From Maritalea porphyrae (GTDB lineage: Bacteria; Pseudomonadota; Alphaproteobacteria; Rhizobiales; Devosiaceae): a DNA stretch of 64,000 bases. Shown here piece by piece: positions 53,556-63,633 of this stretch. A program made the position numbers and the translations under genes. Position 1 is the stretch's first letter; the number at the start of each line of letters is the position of its first letter. The stretch lies in the NCBI RefSeq assembly GCF_027213965.1, contig NZ_JAPWGX010000003.1:496001-560000 (forward strand). The letters run 5' to 3'. Under the pieces are notes generated by a model. The model saw only the letters and a program-made list of their open reading frames with translations, was not told where the DNA came from and did not search any database.

Positions 53556-53586
53556 TTGACCTCAAGTTGACTTGAAGTCGTATCGT
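53556..53586 (+). promoter_or_regulatory. MerR-type promoter and operator before the MFS gene
   Basis: TTGACC and TATCGT are separated by 19 bp, the overlong spacer typical of MerR-controlled promoters. A 22-bp dyad GACCTCAAGT-TG-ACTTGAAGTC (53558-53579, one mismatch) fills the spacer. It resembles the SoxR consensus CCTCAAGTTAACTTGAGG. The regulator is encoded in the opposite direction starting at 53553. Confidence 0.7.
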
Positions 53587-53617
53587 TGCGCACAGCTCGA
53601 CTTATATCAAGGAGAAA

Positions 53618-54865
53618 ATGATGATCGCAGTAGATTTTTCAGGACAAAAATGGAAGTATTTTTGGCGTTTTGCAGCGCTTGGCATTGCAACTTTGGTGCC
53701 CACATTTGGGATGAGCATTGCCAATGTGGCGCTGCCGCTTTTTTCGCAGGAGTTTGGGGCACCGCTGACGCAAGTGCAGTGGATTATTTCAGCTTACCTT
53801 TTAGCGCTGAGTGTATTTTCAATTGTTTCTGGCCGAATGGTGGACCTGATTGGGGCAAAAATATCTTTGTATTTGGGCTATGGGATATTTTCTATCGGCG
53901 CTGTGATTTGCTGGTCCGCAGATGCATTGTGGATACTGGTGGTAGGACGCATTGCGCAAGGGGTGGGCGCTGCCTTTTTGGGTGTTGTGGCCATTGCACT
54001 TGCTAAACAAAATGCAAAGAAACATGCCGTGGGGCGGGCTATGGGCCTGTTGGGTACGCTGACGGCGGTCGGTACTGCGCTTGGTCCGTCAGTTGGGGGC
54101 ATCATGATTGAATATTTCGGTTGGCGTTCGCTATTTGTGTTGCTGCTTACGGTTTCAGTGTTCGGTGCGATAATCGCTGCGCTGGCACTACAAGATGATC
54201 CCAGAATAAAAGATGAGATTGTTGCGCCACCTACACTCGCTTTTCGTATCGGACCATATGTGTCGCCCGCAATCGCAAATAGTCTTGTCGCAGTGATTAT
54301 GATGACGACATTTGTCGCCGGACCATTCTATCTGACTTATGTGCTTGGTTTTAGCGCGGGGGCAGTGGGGTTGGTCATGGCCGTTGGCCCGATCATTTCG
54401 ATTCTATCGGGACTACCTTCAGGCATGATGGCGGATCGGTTCGGGGCAAAACGCGTGGCCAATTCAGGATTGATACTGGTTTTTTGTGGAGCGCTTGTTT
54501 TCGCATTCCTGCCCAGTGTGTGGGGCCTAACGGGGTATATTGTGGCGCTTGTCGTGTTGACGCCAGGGTATCAGCTTTTCCTATCGGCCAACAATATGTC
54601 TGTCATGAGCAATGTGCACGATTCACGGCGAGGGTTGGTTTCTGGGGTGTTGAATATGTCGCGCAATGGCGGGCTGATTATTGGCGCTTCGGTTATTTCG
54701 ATTCTTTTTTCTCTAGGCTCCGGCACCTCAAGTTTGGCGCAAGCTGCTCCTGCGGCAATTGAAGATGCGTTTCGTTTGGTTTTTCTCACCAATGCGGCAT
54801 TTATTGTTTTGGCGTTGTTTATTTTGGAAATTGGCGCGCGTCAAAAAAGCCAAGTTGCAGTTTAG
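53618..54865 (+). CDS. MFS transporter (drug efflux-like, DHA2 type)
   Basis: A 415-residue major facilitator with about 12-14 hydrophobic segments. The first loop has the motif A-like GRMVDLIGAKISLYLG near residue 70, and motif C-like GPSVGGIMIEYFGWRSLFVLL near residue 155 marks it as an antiporter-type drug exporter. The N-terminus is a short polar leader. A strong AAGGAG precedes ATG 53618 (ATG 53621 is also possible). It is controlled by the divergent MerR regulator and probably exports a compound that also induces it; the substrate is unknown. Confidence 0.88.
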   Translation: MMIAVDFSGQKWKYFWRFAALGIATLVPTFGMSIANVALPLFSQEFGAPLTQVQWIISAYLLALSVFSIVSGRMVDLIGAKISLYLGYGIFSIGAVICWSADALWILVVGRIAQGVGAAFLGVVAIALAKQNAKKHAVGRAMGLLGTLTAVGTALGPSVGGIMIEYFGWRSLFVLLLTVSVFGAIIAALALQDDPRIKDEIVAPPTLAFRIGPYVSPAIANSLVAVIMMTTFVAGPFYLTYVLGFSAGAVGLVMAVGPIISILSGLPSGMMADRFGAKRVANSGLILVFCGALVFAFLPSVWGLTGYIVALVVLTPGYQLFLSANNMSVMSNVHDSRRGLVSGVLNMSRNGGLIIGASVISILFSLGSGTSSLAQAAPAAIEDAFRLVFLTNAAFIVLALFILEIGARQKSQVAV

Positions 54866-54890
54866 AAATCTGAGACAAGGTCTGTTTGGC

Positions 54891-54918
54891 AAAAAAAGAG
54901 GGCGCCCGAAGGCGCCCT
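54891..54918 (-). terminator. Rho-independent terminator after glnA
   Basis: On the minus strand AGGGCGCC pairs perfectly with GGCGCCCT around TTCG and is followed by CTTTTTTT. Confidence 0.93.
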
Positions 54919-54958
54919 AAGGTATAGGTATTGCTACCTAGGGGATAGGAGGGAATCC

Positions 54959-56368
54959 TTATGCAGAGTAGTACATGTCGAATTCGACAGGATGCGGCGC
55001 CATGTCTAAGCGCTCAACTTCTTCCATCTTAACGGCGATGTAAGCGTCGATTTGGTCGTCGTCGAATACGCCACCTGCTTTAAGGAACTCGCGGTCTGCA
55101 TCCAAAGCTTCTAGAGCCTCGCGAAGTGATGCAGCTACCGTTGGGATTTCTTTTAGCTCTTCAGCTGGCAATTCATATAGATCTTTGTCCATAGGATCGC
55201 CTGGGTTGATTTTGTTTTTGATGCCATCAAGGCCCGCCATCAACAGTGCTGAGAATGCCAAATATGGGTTTGCCAATGGATCTGGGTAACGCACTTCAAC
55301 ACGCTTGGAAGCAGGTGAAGAACCAAATGGAATGCGGCAAGAAGCTGAACGGTTACGTGCAGAGTAAGCCAACAGAACAGGTGCTTCATAACCTGGAACC
55401 AAACGCTTGTAAGAGTTGGTTGAAGGGTTAGTGAATGCGTTTGTTGCTTTAGCGTGCTTGATGATGCCGCCGATGAAGTGCAACGCTTGCTCTGACAATC
55501 CAGCATAGCCGTCGCCAGCAAAGTTTGGCTTGCCATCTTTCCAGATTGAAATGTGACAGTGCATACCTGAGCCGTTATCGCCAAAAACTGGCTTTGGCAT
55601 AAAGGTAGCTGTTTTGCCGTACGCATGGGCAGTTTGCTGAACACCATATTTGTAGATCTGAACTTCGTCAGCGCTACGAGTTAGAGTGTTGTATTTAATG
55701 CCCAATTCATGCTGAGCAGATGCCACTTCGTGGTGGTGCTTCTCAACAGTTACGCCCATTTCTTTCAAAACTGAAAGCATTTCAGAACGAATGTCTTGTG
55801 CGCTGTCTACTGGTGGAACTGGAACATAACCGCCCTTAGTGGCGACGTGGTGACCCATGTTGCCTGCTTCATACATAGAATTTGTATTTGTTGGCAGTTC
55901 AGTGTGATCAAGTGAGAAGCTTGAGTGATGAGGGTCAGTGCTGTATCGCACGTCGTCAAACATGAAGAACTCTGGCTCAGGACCAACGACCACTGAGTCG
56001 CCAATGCCTGAAGACTTTACGTAAGCTTCGGCTTTGCGGGCTGTCATGCGTGGGTCGCGGTTATAGGCTTCGTATGTACCTGGCTCCAATGTATCACAAT
56101 TGATGACCATTGTTGTTTGACCAAAGAATGGATCCAAGTGAACCGTATCAAGGTCAGGCATCATCACCATGTCGCTTTCATTGATGGCTTTCCAGCCAGC
56201 AATTGACGAGCCGTCAAACATCACGCCATCTTCAAACATGTCTTCGTTTACTGCAGAAACGTCCATTGTCATGTGGTGAAGTTTACCGCGTGGGTCAGTA
56301 AAACGAAGATCCACGAATTTCACGTCTTCGTCTTCGATTCTTTTGATTACATCTTTAGCAGTAGTCAT
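54959..56368 (-). CDS. glnA: Glutamine synthetase, type I
   Basis: A 469-residue enzyme that joins ammonia to glutamate using ATP. Type I marks are the N-terminal [17 protein letters not shown], the active-site FDGSSIAGW segment, the ATP site [16 protein letters not shown], the metal site [23 protein letters not shown], and the [21 protein letters not shown] block. The adenylylation Tyr lies in the [11 protein letters not shown] loop near residue 398. It follows glnB by 48 bp, so both share the upstream sigma-54 promoter. Confidence 0.97.
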   Translation of the reverse strand: MTTAKDVIKRIEDEDVKFVDLRFTDPRGKLHHMTMDVSAVNEDMFEDGVMFDGSSIAGWKAINESDMVMMPDLDTVHLDPFFGQTTMVINCDTLEPGTYEAYNRDPRMTARKAEAYVKSSGIGDSVVVGPEPEFFMFDDVRYSTDPHHSSFSLDHTELPTNTNSMYEAGNMGHHVATKGGYVPVPPVDSAQDIRSEMLSVLKEMGVTVEKHHHEVASAQHELGIKYNTLTRSADEVQIYKYGVQQTAHAYGKTATFMPKPVFGDNGSGMHCHISIWKDGKPNFAGDGYAGLSEQALHFIGGIIKHAKATNAFTNPSTNSYKRLVPGYEAPVLLAYSARNRSASCRIPFGSSPASKRVEVRYPDPLANPYLAFSALLMAGLDGIKNKINPGDPMDKDLYELPAEELKEIPTVAASLREALEALDADREFLKAGGVFDDDQIDAYIAVKMEEVERLDMAPHPVEFDMYYSA

Positions 56369-56416
56369 AATTTATCCCGCTTATATAGTGGTGTTTTGTG
56401 GGTTTTTACGTTGATT

Positions 56417-56761
<345 letters not shown>

Positions 56762-56800
56762 TTACTCCGAAGGACCTGATCTTGCGTCTGCCAAACAGAA

Positions 56801-56816
56801 TGCAGGTTGCGTGCCA
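56801..56816 (-). promoter_or_regulatory. Sigma-54 promoter of glnBA
   Basis: On the minus strand TGGCACG-CAAC-CTGCA matches the -24/-12 consensus TGGCACG-N4-TTGCW with one mismatch and has the exact GG-N10-GC spacing. It is about 45 bp before the glnB start. Confidence 0.88.
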
Positions 56817-56902
56817 GTTTTACGGATTGGCTGAAAACTGAACATTAATAAAGGGTTAGTGCTTTAGTGCTGAAGCAGCAGGCATGTTATTCGCAATTGC
56901 TG

Positions 56903-56919
56903 TGCACAAATTTTGTGCA
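56903..56919. promoter_or_regulatory. NtrC-type enhancer palindrome
   Basis: TGCACAAA-T-TTTGTGCA is a perfect palindrome that fits the NtrC box (TGCACC-N5-GGTGCA type). It lies about 100 bp upstream of the sigma-54 promoter, the usual enhancer distance. A half-site, TTTTTTGTGCAG, follows at about 56928-56940. Confidence 0.8.
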
Positions 56920-57038
56920 ACTTGATTATTTTTTGTGCAGATAGGGGCTTGAAGTTGTCAATTGCCCGAGAATTGTACATGCGGCGCTAAAAGAAATGCA
57001 CTTTCAACGGTTTTTTGCAAAAAGATCAAAAAAGGGCT

Positions 57039-57067
57039 TTGACTGTTCTGCGAGATTGGGTTAGACC
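57039..57067 (+). promoter_or_regulatory. Probable sigma-70-type promoter of tRNA-Leu
   Basis: TTGACT and TAGACC lie 17 bp apart and about 30 bp before the tRNA. The -35 fits well, the -10 only moderately, as in many alphaproteobacterial stable-RNA promoters. Confidence 0.5.
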
Positions 57068-57097
57068 CGCCCCGACTTCGTCGCTGAGGTTTTGAAG

Positions 57098-57182
57098 GCG
57101 GGTGTGGTGAAATTGGTAGACACGCTAGATTTAGGTTCTAGTGCTTCACGGCGTGGGGGTTCAAGTCCCTCCACCCGCACCA
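57098..57182 (+). tRNA. tRNA-Leu (anticodon TAG)
   Basis: The 85-nt sequence runs from acceptor GCGGGTG to CACCCGC plus ACCA, with the 3' CCA encoded. The anticodon stem CTAGA/TCTAG encloses the loop TTTAGGT, whose middle bases read TAG. A long variable arm (GTGCTTCACGGCGT region) follows, as expected for Leu, and the T-arm has GGTTCAAGTCC. It reads CUA-family codons. It lies just upstream of tig. Confidence 0.97.
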
Positions 57183-57242
57183 TCATCCTCAGCAGACATT
57201 TCGATCGATCGAATTATAGATATTGAAGACGGGAATTTCCTA

Positions 57243-58625
57243 ATGCAGGTCAATGAAACCCTCAATGAAGGGCTCAAGCGTACATTGGAAATGCGCATTC
57301 CGGCAGCCGAGCTTAGCAAAAAGCTAGACGACAAGCTTAATGAGCTTAAGAGCACTGTGAATCTTAAAGGGTTCCGTCCGGGCAAAGTTCCATTTGCGCA
57401 CATGAAAAAGACATATGGCCGCTCTGTAATGGGCGACGTTATGCAAGATGCGATCAATGTTGGTGTTCAATCAACATTGGAAGAGCGCAAAGAAAAAGCT
57501 GCAATGCAGCCAAAAATCGACCTTCCTGAAGACGAAGCCATTTTGACAAAAGTATTTGAGGGCGAAGCAGACCTTGAATTCTCTATGTCTTATGAAGTTT
57601 TGCCTGAAGTGAAATTGGGCGATTTCAAAAAAATCAAAATCGAACGTCCTACAGTTGAAGTTGACGAAGCTGACATTCAGCAGCAGTTTGACGCGATTGT
57701 TGAGCAGAACCGCCCTTATGAAGCGAAAGCTGAAGGCGAAGCGGCTGTTGAAGGCGATCGGTTGAACATCAAGTTCTTGGGCAAAGTTGACGGCGAGCCA
57801 TTCGAAGGCGGCGCATCAGACGGTTCGCCTTTGGTTATTGGTTCAAACCAATTTATCCCAGGTTTTGAAGAGCAGCTTGTTGGTCTTAAAGTTGGTGACA
57901 AGAAAGTCGTGGAAGTTAAATTCCCTGATGAGTATCGCGCTGAAAACTTGGCCGGTAAAGATGCAACATTTGATGTTGAAGTTTTGGGCATTGAAGCGGC
58001 TAAAGACGTTGCAGTTGATGACGAGTTCGCTAAAGGTCTAGGCCTTGAATCGCTCGATCAACTTCGCGAAATGATCAAAGATCAAATCGGTGGCCAATTC
58101 AAACAGCTTTCAGCAACACGCGTTAAGCGTTTGGTGTTGGATGCTCTAGATGAGTTGCACAAATTTGACGTTCCTTCTCAGCTTGTTGAGCAAGAATTCA
58201 AAGGCATTTGGGACCGCGTGATGCACGACATCGAGCACCATGGTCGCAGCTTTGAAGATGAGGGCACGACAGAAGAAAAAGCACGCGCAGAATATACTGC
58301 GATTGCTGAGCGTCGTGTTCGTCTTGGTTTGGTTATTGCTGAAATCGGCAATGCAAACGACGTTCAAGTTACCGAAGAAGAGCATCAACAAGCGTTGATC
58401 GCGGAAGTTCAAAAATACCCGGGCCAAGAGCAACAGGTTTATGACTATTTCCGCAACAACCAGCAAGCACTAGCCGGTCTACGCGCTCCAATCTTTGAAG
58501 ACAAAGTTGTAAACTATGTCGTTGAATTGGCAGACGTTGAAGACAAAACAGTGACCAAAGAAGAGTTGGTTAAGCTGGTTGAAGAGAGCGAAGAAGAAGA
58601 CCTCGAGCCTCACAACCACGACTAA
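57243..58625 (+). CDS. tig: Trigger factor
   Basis: About 460 residues. This ribosome-bound chaperone and peptidyl-prolyl isomerase has the N-terminal ribosome-binding domain with the GFRPGKVP loop near residue 45, a central FKBP-type domain (about 150-250) and a helical C-terminal substrate-binding domain ending acidic (ESEEEDLEPHNHD). The open frame extends upstream through the tRNA, but ATG 57243, about 60 bp after the tRNA, is the start with homology. The Shine-Dalgarno sequence is weak. Confidence 0.96.
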   Translation: MQVNETLNEGLKRTLEMRIPAAELSKKLDDKLNELKSTVNLKGFRPGKVPFAHMKKTYGRSVMGDVMQDAINVGVQSTLEERKEKAAMQPKIDLPEDEAILTKVFEGEADLEFSMSYEVLPEVKLGDFKKIKIERPTVEVDEADIQQQFDAIVEQNRPYEAKAEGEAAVEGDRLNIKFLGKVDGEPFEGGASDGSPLVIGSNQFIPGFEEQLVGLKVGDKKVVEVKFPDEYRAENLAGKDATFDVEVLGIEAAKDVAVDDEFAKGLGLESLDQLREMIKDQIGGQFKQLSATRVKRLVLDALDELHKFDVPSQLVEQEFKGIWDRVMHDIEHHGRSFEDEGTTEEKARAEYTAIAERRVRLGLVIAEIGNANDVQVTEEEHQQALIAEVQKYPGQEQQVYDYFRNNQQALAGLRAPIFEDKVVNYVVELADVEDKTVTKEELVKLVEESEEEDLEPHNHD

Positions 58626-58650
58626 GTTTTTCTGGTTTTAGAGAATATGA

Positions 58651-58680
58651 AAAGGCCGTCCTGTTGGGGCGGCCTTTTTT
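58651..58680 (+). terminator. Rho-independent terminator after tig
   Basis: AGGCCGTCC pairs with GGGGCGGCCT (one mismatch) around TGTT and is followed by a TTTTTT tract. Confidence 0.9.
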
Positions 58681-58807
58681 GTTGTGTTTAGAGGTTGAGA
58701 TCAATTGACTGCATGTTGGTATTGCGTTGTCAATTTGAGGTAGATCAACACCACAAGTGCAGTTTATGTTTTCATGCTCTGATTGGAACAGCACCCTTGG
58801 TTTTTTG

Positions 58808-59461
58808 ATGATTGAAAGAACAGACAAAGCAAATCTTGCGGCAGCGCTCCAGGCAGACGATGCCTCTGTTCGGTTAAAAGCAGCGATGGCTGCGGGTTTG
58901 AAACCAGAGATTAGTTTGCTTGATTTGTTGGTAGAGCGCTGTTCGCTCGAACCAGATTTTGGTGTGCGCGAGCAACTGACTTGGAGCCTTATACGGTTTC
59001 CGAAGGAGTTAATTGTGCCAAAGCTGATCTCCGAGGTGTCGTCGAGCAGCAATCAAGCTAGAAGCCAAGCGTTGCATAGTCTTTCAAAGATTGAAGGTGC
59101 GGACGCTTGGAATGTGATTACAAAAGATTTGCTCGAAGACTCGTGTGATGAAGTTGCGCAAGCAGCATGGCGTGCTGCGGTTACGCTTGTTCCACCAGGC
59201 AAGAAGGGCGGTTTGGCCAAAGATTTGGGCGCGTTGCTCGGACGAGGCGGCCGGGAACTGCAACGAAGCCTTAGTATTTCTCTTGCGGCGCTTGGCGAGT
59301 CGGCTGTGCGGCCTGTGCTCAAAAAGGCGTTAGCGAGCAGTGATAAGGCTGTGCGAAATCACGCTCTTTTCACGAAAGAAGTCCTTGCCGATTCTGATGC
59401 TGGCTCCGAATTTGCTGTTGATCAGGTCAAAATTTTGTTGGCGCCTCGACCGAAAGACTAA
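58808..59461 (+). CDS. HEAT-repeat protein
   Basis: About 217 residues made almost entirely of alpha-helical repeats of HEAT/PBS-lyase type, for example DDASVRLKAAMAAGLKPE, SSSNQARSQALHSLSKIEG, DEVAQAAWRAAVTLVPP and SDKAVRNHALFTKEVLADS. It has no catalytic motif. HEAT proteins act as scaffolds for protein-protein contact. The start chosen is ATG 58808; an in-frame ATG at 58757 adds 17 residues of different composition. It is not an established family to me beyond the repeat; the partner is unknown. Confidence 0.7.
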   Translation: MIERTDKANLAAALQADDASVRLKAAMAAGLKPEISLLDLLVERCSLEPDFGVREQLTWSLIRFPKELIVPKLISEVSSSSNQARSQALHSLSKIEGADAWNVITKDLLEDSCDEVAQAAWRAAVTLVPPGKKGGLAKDLGALLGRGGRELQRSLSISLAALGESAVRPVLKKALASSDKAVRNHALFTKEVLADSDAGSEFAVDQVKILLAPRPKD

Positions 59462-59474
59462 AATTGCGTCGAAG

Positions 59475-59810
59475 CTACTTCTTCTTCGCCACGCTCAACG
59501 CATAGCTCTCATCCAACCATCGCGTCCAAACATCCTCTGGCATGGGTTCCTCACTCGAAAATCGAGCTGTCACCCAAATGTTTGAACCGATTTGATAGTT
59601 GTCGGGATGTTTGTTTGCCAAATCGGTCGCTTCAGCGCGTGATTCTTTGAGTTTGAACATAGCCTTATATCGCCCGCCTTGTGGGCCGGCGAAAAGGAAT
59701 GCTTTGCCTTTGACCTTGAATGAGCTTTGAGTGCAGGCAGTGCCCTTATCGACATTGGGATAAAGATATGCTTTTTCGCGCATGGGGAGTGTTGGGTCTG
59801 GTTCGGACAT
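59475..59810 (-). CDS. MmcQ/YjbR family protein
   Basis: About 111 residues of the MmcQ/YjbR superfamily with a CyaY-like fold. Family segments are YPNVDKGTACTQSSFKVKGKAFLFAG near residue 18, the KLKES and HPDNYQIGSNIWVTARF regions, and the terminal EDVWTRWLDESYALS. The biochemical role is not established. ATG 59810 with a GGAGAGG ribosome-binding site is chosen; a start at 59885 overlaps the NAD(P)H-hydrate repair gene. Confidence 0.85.
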   Translation of the reverse strand: MSEPDPTLPMREKAYLYPNVDKGTACTQSSFKVKGKAFLFAGPQGGRYKAMFKLKESRAEATDLANKHPDNYQIGSNIWVTARFSSEEPMPEDVWTRWLDESYALSVAKKK

Positions 59811-59901
59811 TTGCCTCTCCGTTTGTTGCTGCGCTAGATCATGGCACAACCGATGAGTTGTTGTGAAGATATTCGGGGTTTTCAAAACTCAGGGAAAGCG
59901 C

Positions 59902-61410
59902 ATGATTGGCAGTATGACCTATTCTGATTCCAAACATTGTTTGCTGTCGCCATTTGAAATGGGGCAGGCCGATGCGCTGACCATTGCGGCGGGGACAAGT
60001 GAAATTGAATTGATGGGCAATGCTGGCCGCAATGTTGGGCGGTATATCGTTGCGCACTTCCGGCGCTCACCGGTATCGATTTTGTGTGGGCCGGGCAATA
60101 ATGGCGGAGATGGTTTTGTTGTTGGTTGCTATTTGCGTGATCGCGGCTGGCCAGTGCGTTTGGCGGTGTGTGGTGAACCAACACACTATGGTGAAGCGGC
60201 AACTTACTTCCTAAACCTTTGGGGGGAAGCTGACCCCTTTTCACCTGAACTTATTGGAGACGCTGGTGTTTTGGTAGATGCATTGTTTGGCGCGGGGTTA
60301 GATCGACCAATTGCTGGCGCTTACTTGGATATTATTCGGTTAGCGAACCAAACTAATGCGCCGATAGTGAGTCTGGATATGCCTTCGGGCGTGCATGGGG
60401 AAACCGGGCAGGTTTTGGGCGACGCCATTAGAGCGGATGCAACCGTAACATTTTTCCGCAAGAAACCCGGACACTTGTTATTACCCGGTCGCGACCTCTG
60501 TGGGGAAGTTGAACTGGGCCAAATCGGTATCGGTAATGAGGTGCTAGAGAGAATTGAGCCTCAGGTAGCCCAGAACCATCCTGATTTGTGGGAATTGCCA
60601 AAGGCGGCAGTTGGCGGGCATAAATATTCCAAGGGGCATTGTGTGGTTGTTTCAGGTCCGAAAGGGGCAACGGGCGCTGCACGTATGTCTGCGCTTTCAG
60701 CATTGCGCGCTGGGGCGGGCTTGGTGACGATAAACGGGCACACGGATGCGCTTGCAGAGCATGGGGCGCAATTGAGCGCGATTATGTTGCGTGCGGACCC
60801 TTTAGAGGCGGTGCTTGAGGATGAGCGCTATAACGCCGTGGTGATTGGTCCGGGCAATGGCGTTGTGCCGGCAACTCTTCACAATGTGTTGACTGCTCTT
60901 AACGCCAAGCGCGCCTTGTTATTGGATGCTGATGCCCTAACTATATTCGAAAGTGATCCAAAGTCGTTGTTCGACACTATAAAGGATACAAGTTCAAATG
61001 TTGTGCTGACGCCACATGCTGGAGAGTTTCATCGATTGTTTGCTGACATTGACTTGAGCAATGGCAAAATAGAGGCGGCACAAGAAGCTGCACGACGTTC
61101 GGGTGCGGTGGTTGTTTTGAAAGGCGCTGATACTGTTATTGCTTCGCCCGATGGTCGGGCGGTAATTAATGCGAATGCGCCACCTTGGCTTGCTACAGCG
61201 GGTTCTGGTGATGTTTTGGCAGGAATTATCGGCGGATTGCAGGCGCAGGGCATGGAAGCATTTGACGCGGCGTGCGCAGGGGTTTATGTGCATGGGCTGG
61301 CTGCTAGCCAGTTTGGCGGGCCGGGGATGATCGCCACCGATTTGCCCCAATTCGTGCCTAGTGCATTGGCTGCGGCCGGACAAAAAATTAACTCTATCTT
61401 GAACCGATAG
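59902..61410 (+). CDS. nnr: Bifunctional NAD(P)H-hydrate repair enzyme (epimerase/dehydratase)
   Basis: About 502 residues that repair hydrated NADH/NADPH. The N-terminal epimerase domain (YjeF_N) has ILCGPGNNGGDGFVVG near residue 57 and the VDALFGAGLDRPI and SLDMPSGVHGETG segments. The C-terminal ADP-dependent dehydratase domain (YjeF carbohydrate-kinase type) has GHKYSKGHCVVVSGPKGATGAARM, VLTPHAGEFHRLF, LKGADTVIASP, and PPWLATAGSGDVLAGIIGGL. The start at 59902 follows AGGGAAAG. Confidence 0.95.
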   Translation: MIGSMTYSDSKHCLLSPFEMGQADALTIAAGTSEIELMGNAGRNVGRYIVAHFRRSPVSILCGPGNNGGDGFVVGCYLRDRGWPVRLAVCGEPTHYGEAATYFLNLWGEADPFSPELIGDAGVLVDALFGAGLDRPIAGAYLDIIRLANQTNAPIVSLDMPSGVHGETGQVLGDAIRADATVTFFRKKPGHLLLPGRDLCGEVELGQIGIGNEVLERIEPQVAQNHPDLWELPKAAVGGHKYSKGHCVVVSGPKGATGAARMSALSALRAGAGLVTINGHTDALAEHGAQLSAIMLRADPLEAVLEDERYNAVVIGPGNGVVPATLHNVLTALNAKRALLLDADALTIFESDPKSLFDTIKDTSSNVVLTPHAGEFHRLFADIDLSNGKIEAAQEAARRSGAVVVLKGADTVIASPDGRAVINANAPPWLATAGSGDVLAGIIGGLQAQGMEAFDAACAGVYVHGLAASQFGGPGMIATDLPQFVPSALAAAGQKINSILNR

Positions 61411-61503
61411 AGGGCAAAACCTATCTAGCGGTTTTACCGCACGTTAAGACGCATCATATTTTATCGGATATAAGGCCGATTCGATTCACCAAGGATGAGA
61501 CGT

Positions 61504-62136
61504 ATGAGAGATCCGATTGATACATTTACGAGCACGCTGGTGCCAATGGTTGTTGAGCAATCCAACCGTGGCGAGCGCTCGTTCGACATTTTCTCGCGCT
61601 TGCTGCGCGAACGCATCATCTTTGTAACGGGGCCAGTTGAAGACCATATGGCGTCTTTGATTGTTGCGCAGTTGCTCTTTCTTGAATCGGAAAACCCGAA
61701 GAAAGAAATTGCGATGTACATCAATTCGCCCGGCGGCGTGGTGACATCGGGCTTGTCGATCTATGACACTATGCAGTTCATCAAGCCAGAGATTGCCACC
61801 TTGTGCGTTGGCCAAGCCGCTTCTATGGGGTCGTTGCTGTTGGCAGCGGGCACCAAAGGCATGCGCGGCGCGTTGCCAAATGCTTCTGTTATGGTGCACC
61901 AGCCTTCTGGCGGTTACCGCGGGCAGGCGACAGACATTCTTATTCACGCTGAACATACAGCGAATTTGAAAAAGCGCTTGAACGAGATTTACGTGCAGCA
62001 CACGGGTCAAGATTATGAAACGATTGAGAACGCGCTTGATCGGGACAACTTTATGACAGCTGAAGCTGCCAAAGAGTTTGGATTGATTGATAAAGTTTAC
62101 GCAAAACGTGGCGCGGACGACGCCGACGCATCGTAG
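61504..62136 (+). CDS. clpP: ATP-dependent Clp protease proteolytic subunit
   Basis: About 210 residues. This serine protease forms tetradecamers with ClpX or ClpA. The catalytic Ser is in [16 protein letters not shown] near residue 102, the His in [18 protein letters not shown] near residue 127, and the Asp lies in the region [18 protein letters not shown]. The N-terminal [22 protein letters not shown] is standard. ATG 61504 with AAGGAT before it is chosen over 61495. It is followed by clpX after a 176-bp gap. Confidence 0.97.
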   Translation: MRDPIDTFTSTLVPMVVEQSNRGERSFDIFSRLLRERIIFVTGPVEDHMASLIVAQLLFLESENPKKEIAMYINSPGGVVTSGLSIYDTMQFIKPEIATLCVGQAASMGSLLLAAGTKGMRGALPNASVMVHQPSGGYRGQATDILIHAEHTANLKKRLNEIYVQHTGQDYETIENALDRDNFMTAEAAKEFGLIDKVYAKRGADDADAS

Positions 62137-62312
62137 ATTTCGTTAATCAAGATGTTGAATTTCGCGCAATTGGGCTTTGAATTAAGCTTTTGTGCGGAAT
62201 TTGTGAGCGAAGATCGGTTTAACGATCTAAAATAGCTTACTGTTTGTTTATGTGCAGATGCTAAGGTTTGCAGATAAGCTGAATGAAAGATGCACATTCA
62301 GGAGTGCTTTGA

Positions 62313-63593
62313 ATGACAAAAGACACCGGCAACGGCGACAGTTCAAAAAATACACTTTACTGCTCATTTTGCGGCAAGTCGCAACATGAAGTCAGAAAGC
62401 TTATCGCTGGCCCGACTGTTTTTATCTGTGACGAATGTGTTGAGCTTTGCATGGATATCATCCGTGAGGAGAGCAAGTCTTCTACGGTGAAGTCGGCTGA
62501 CGGGGTAATGGCACCTGCAGAAATTTGTGCGGTGTTGGATGATTATGTAATCGGCCAATATCGAGCAAAACGCGTGCTATCTGTGGCGGTGCACAACCAC
62601 TACAAGCGTTTGAACCACTCATCTAAGAGCCAAGATATTGAATTGGCAAAATCAAATATTCTGCTGATCGGCCCAACCGGTTGCGGTAAGACATATTTGG
62701 CGCAGACATTGGCGCGCATCATTGATGTGCCGTTCACAATGGCAGATGCGACAACGCTTACTGAAGCTGGTTATGTGGGGGAAGATGTTGAAAACATCAT
62801 CCTCAAGCTTCTGCAGTCTTCTGACTACAATGTTGAAAAAGCTCAGCGCGGCATCGTTTACATCGATGAGGTGGATAAGATTTCTCGTAAATCTGACAAT
62901 CCATCCATTACACGCGATGTTTCGGGCGAGGGCGTGCAGCAAGCATTGCTTAAGATCATGGAAGGCACTGTTGCAAGTGTGCCGCCACAAGGTGGCCGTA
63001 AGCACCCGCAGCAAGAGTTCTTGCAAGTGGATACAACCAACATTCTGTTTATCGTTGGTGGTGCTTTCTCAGGTCTTGAAAAAATCATTAGTGCGCGCGG
63101 CGAGGGGACTTCCATCGGCTTTGGTGCTGAAGTGAAAGACCCAACTGACCGTCAACTTGGCGAGATTTTCGCTGAGGTTGAGCCAGAGGATTTGACCAAA
63201 TTTGGTTTGATCCCAGAGTTTATTGGCCGTTTGCCTGTTATCGCGACGCTTGAAAACTTGGACGAAGATGCACTTGTGCAAATTCTGACCAAGCCGAAAA
63301 ACGCGCTCGTGCGTCAGTATCAACGCCTGTTCGCGATGGAAGAAGTTGAATTGACCTTCCAAGACGAAGCGCTAAATGAGATTGCCCGGCATGCGATTAA
63401 GCGCAAAACCGGTGCCCGTGGTCTACGTTCGATCATGGAAGGCATTCTGCTCGACACAATGTACGATCTTCCTTCGCTTGAGGGCGTTGAAGAGGTGGTC
63501 ATTAGTGCTGATGTGGTAAATGACAAGGATGCTCGCCCGCTCTACATTTACGCGGACCGCAAAGAAGAAGCGGACGCAGGCGCAGGCGCGTAA
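62313..63593 (+). CDS. clpX: ATP-dependent Clp protease ATP-binding subunit ClpX
   Basis: A 426-residue AAA+ unfoldase. The N-terminal zinc-binding domain has [11 protein letters not shown] and [10 protein letters not shown] (four Cys). Walker A is [12 protein letters not shown] near residue 115, Walker B is [10 protein letters not shown] near residue 185, and the pore loop is [10 protein letters not shown]. The RKH-like loop lies in [14 protein letters not shown], and the arginine-bearing [14 protein letters not shown] lies near residue 360. It delivers substrates to ClpP. The gene order clpP-clpX-lon is the classic alphaproteobacterial and general bacterial order. Confidence 0.97.
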   Translation: MTKDTGNGDSSKNTLYCSFCGKSQHEVRKLIAGPTVFICDECVELCMDIIREESKSSTVKSADGVMAPAEICAVLDDYVIGQYRAKRVLSVAVHNHYKRLNHSSKSQDIELAKSNILLIGPTGCGKTYLAQTLARIIDVPFTMADATTLTEAGYVGEDVENIILKLLQSSDYNVEKAQRGIVYIDEVDKISRKSDNPSITRDVSGEGVQQALLKIMEGTVASVPPQGGRKHPQQEFLQVDTTNILFIVGGAFSGLEKIISARGEGTSIGFGAEVKDPTDRQLGEIFAEVEPEDLTKFGLIPEFIGRLPVIATLENLDEDALVQILTKPKNALVRQYQRLFAMEEVELTFQDEALNEIARHAIKRKTGARGLRSIMEGILLDTMYDLPSLEGVEEVVISADVVNDKDARPLYIYADRKEEADAGAGA

Positions 63594-63609
63594 ATAAAGT
63601 TTGCTAATT

Positions 63610-63633
63610 AGCCCGACGCGTACTTGTCGGGCT
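63610..63633 (+). terminator. Hairpin after clpX
   Basis: AGCCCGAC pairs perfectly with GTCGGGCT around an 8-base loop. There is no T tract, so it may be a weak or processing-type terminator. Confidence 0.4.

Noticed and set aside
57141-57242. Extended N-terminus of trigger factor starting inside tRNA-Leu
   Set aside because: The open frame runs through the tRNA by chance; the homologous start is ATG 57243.
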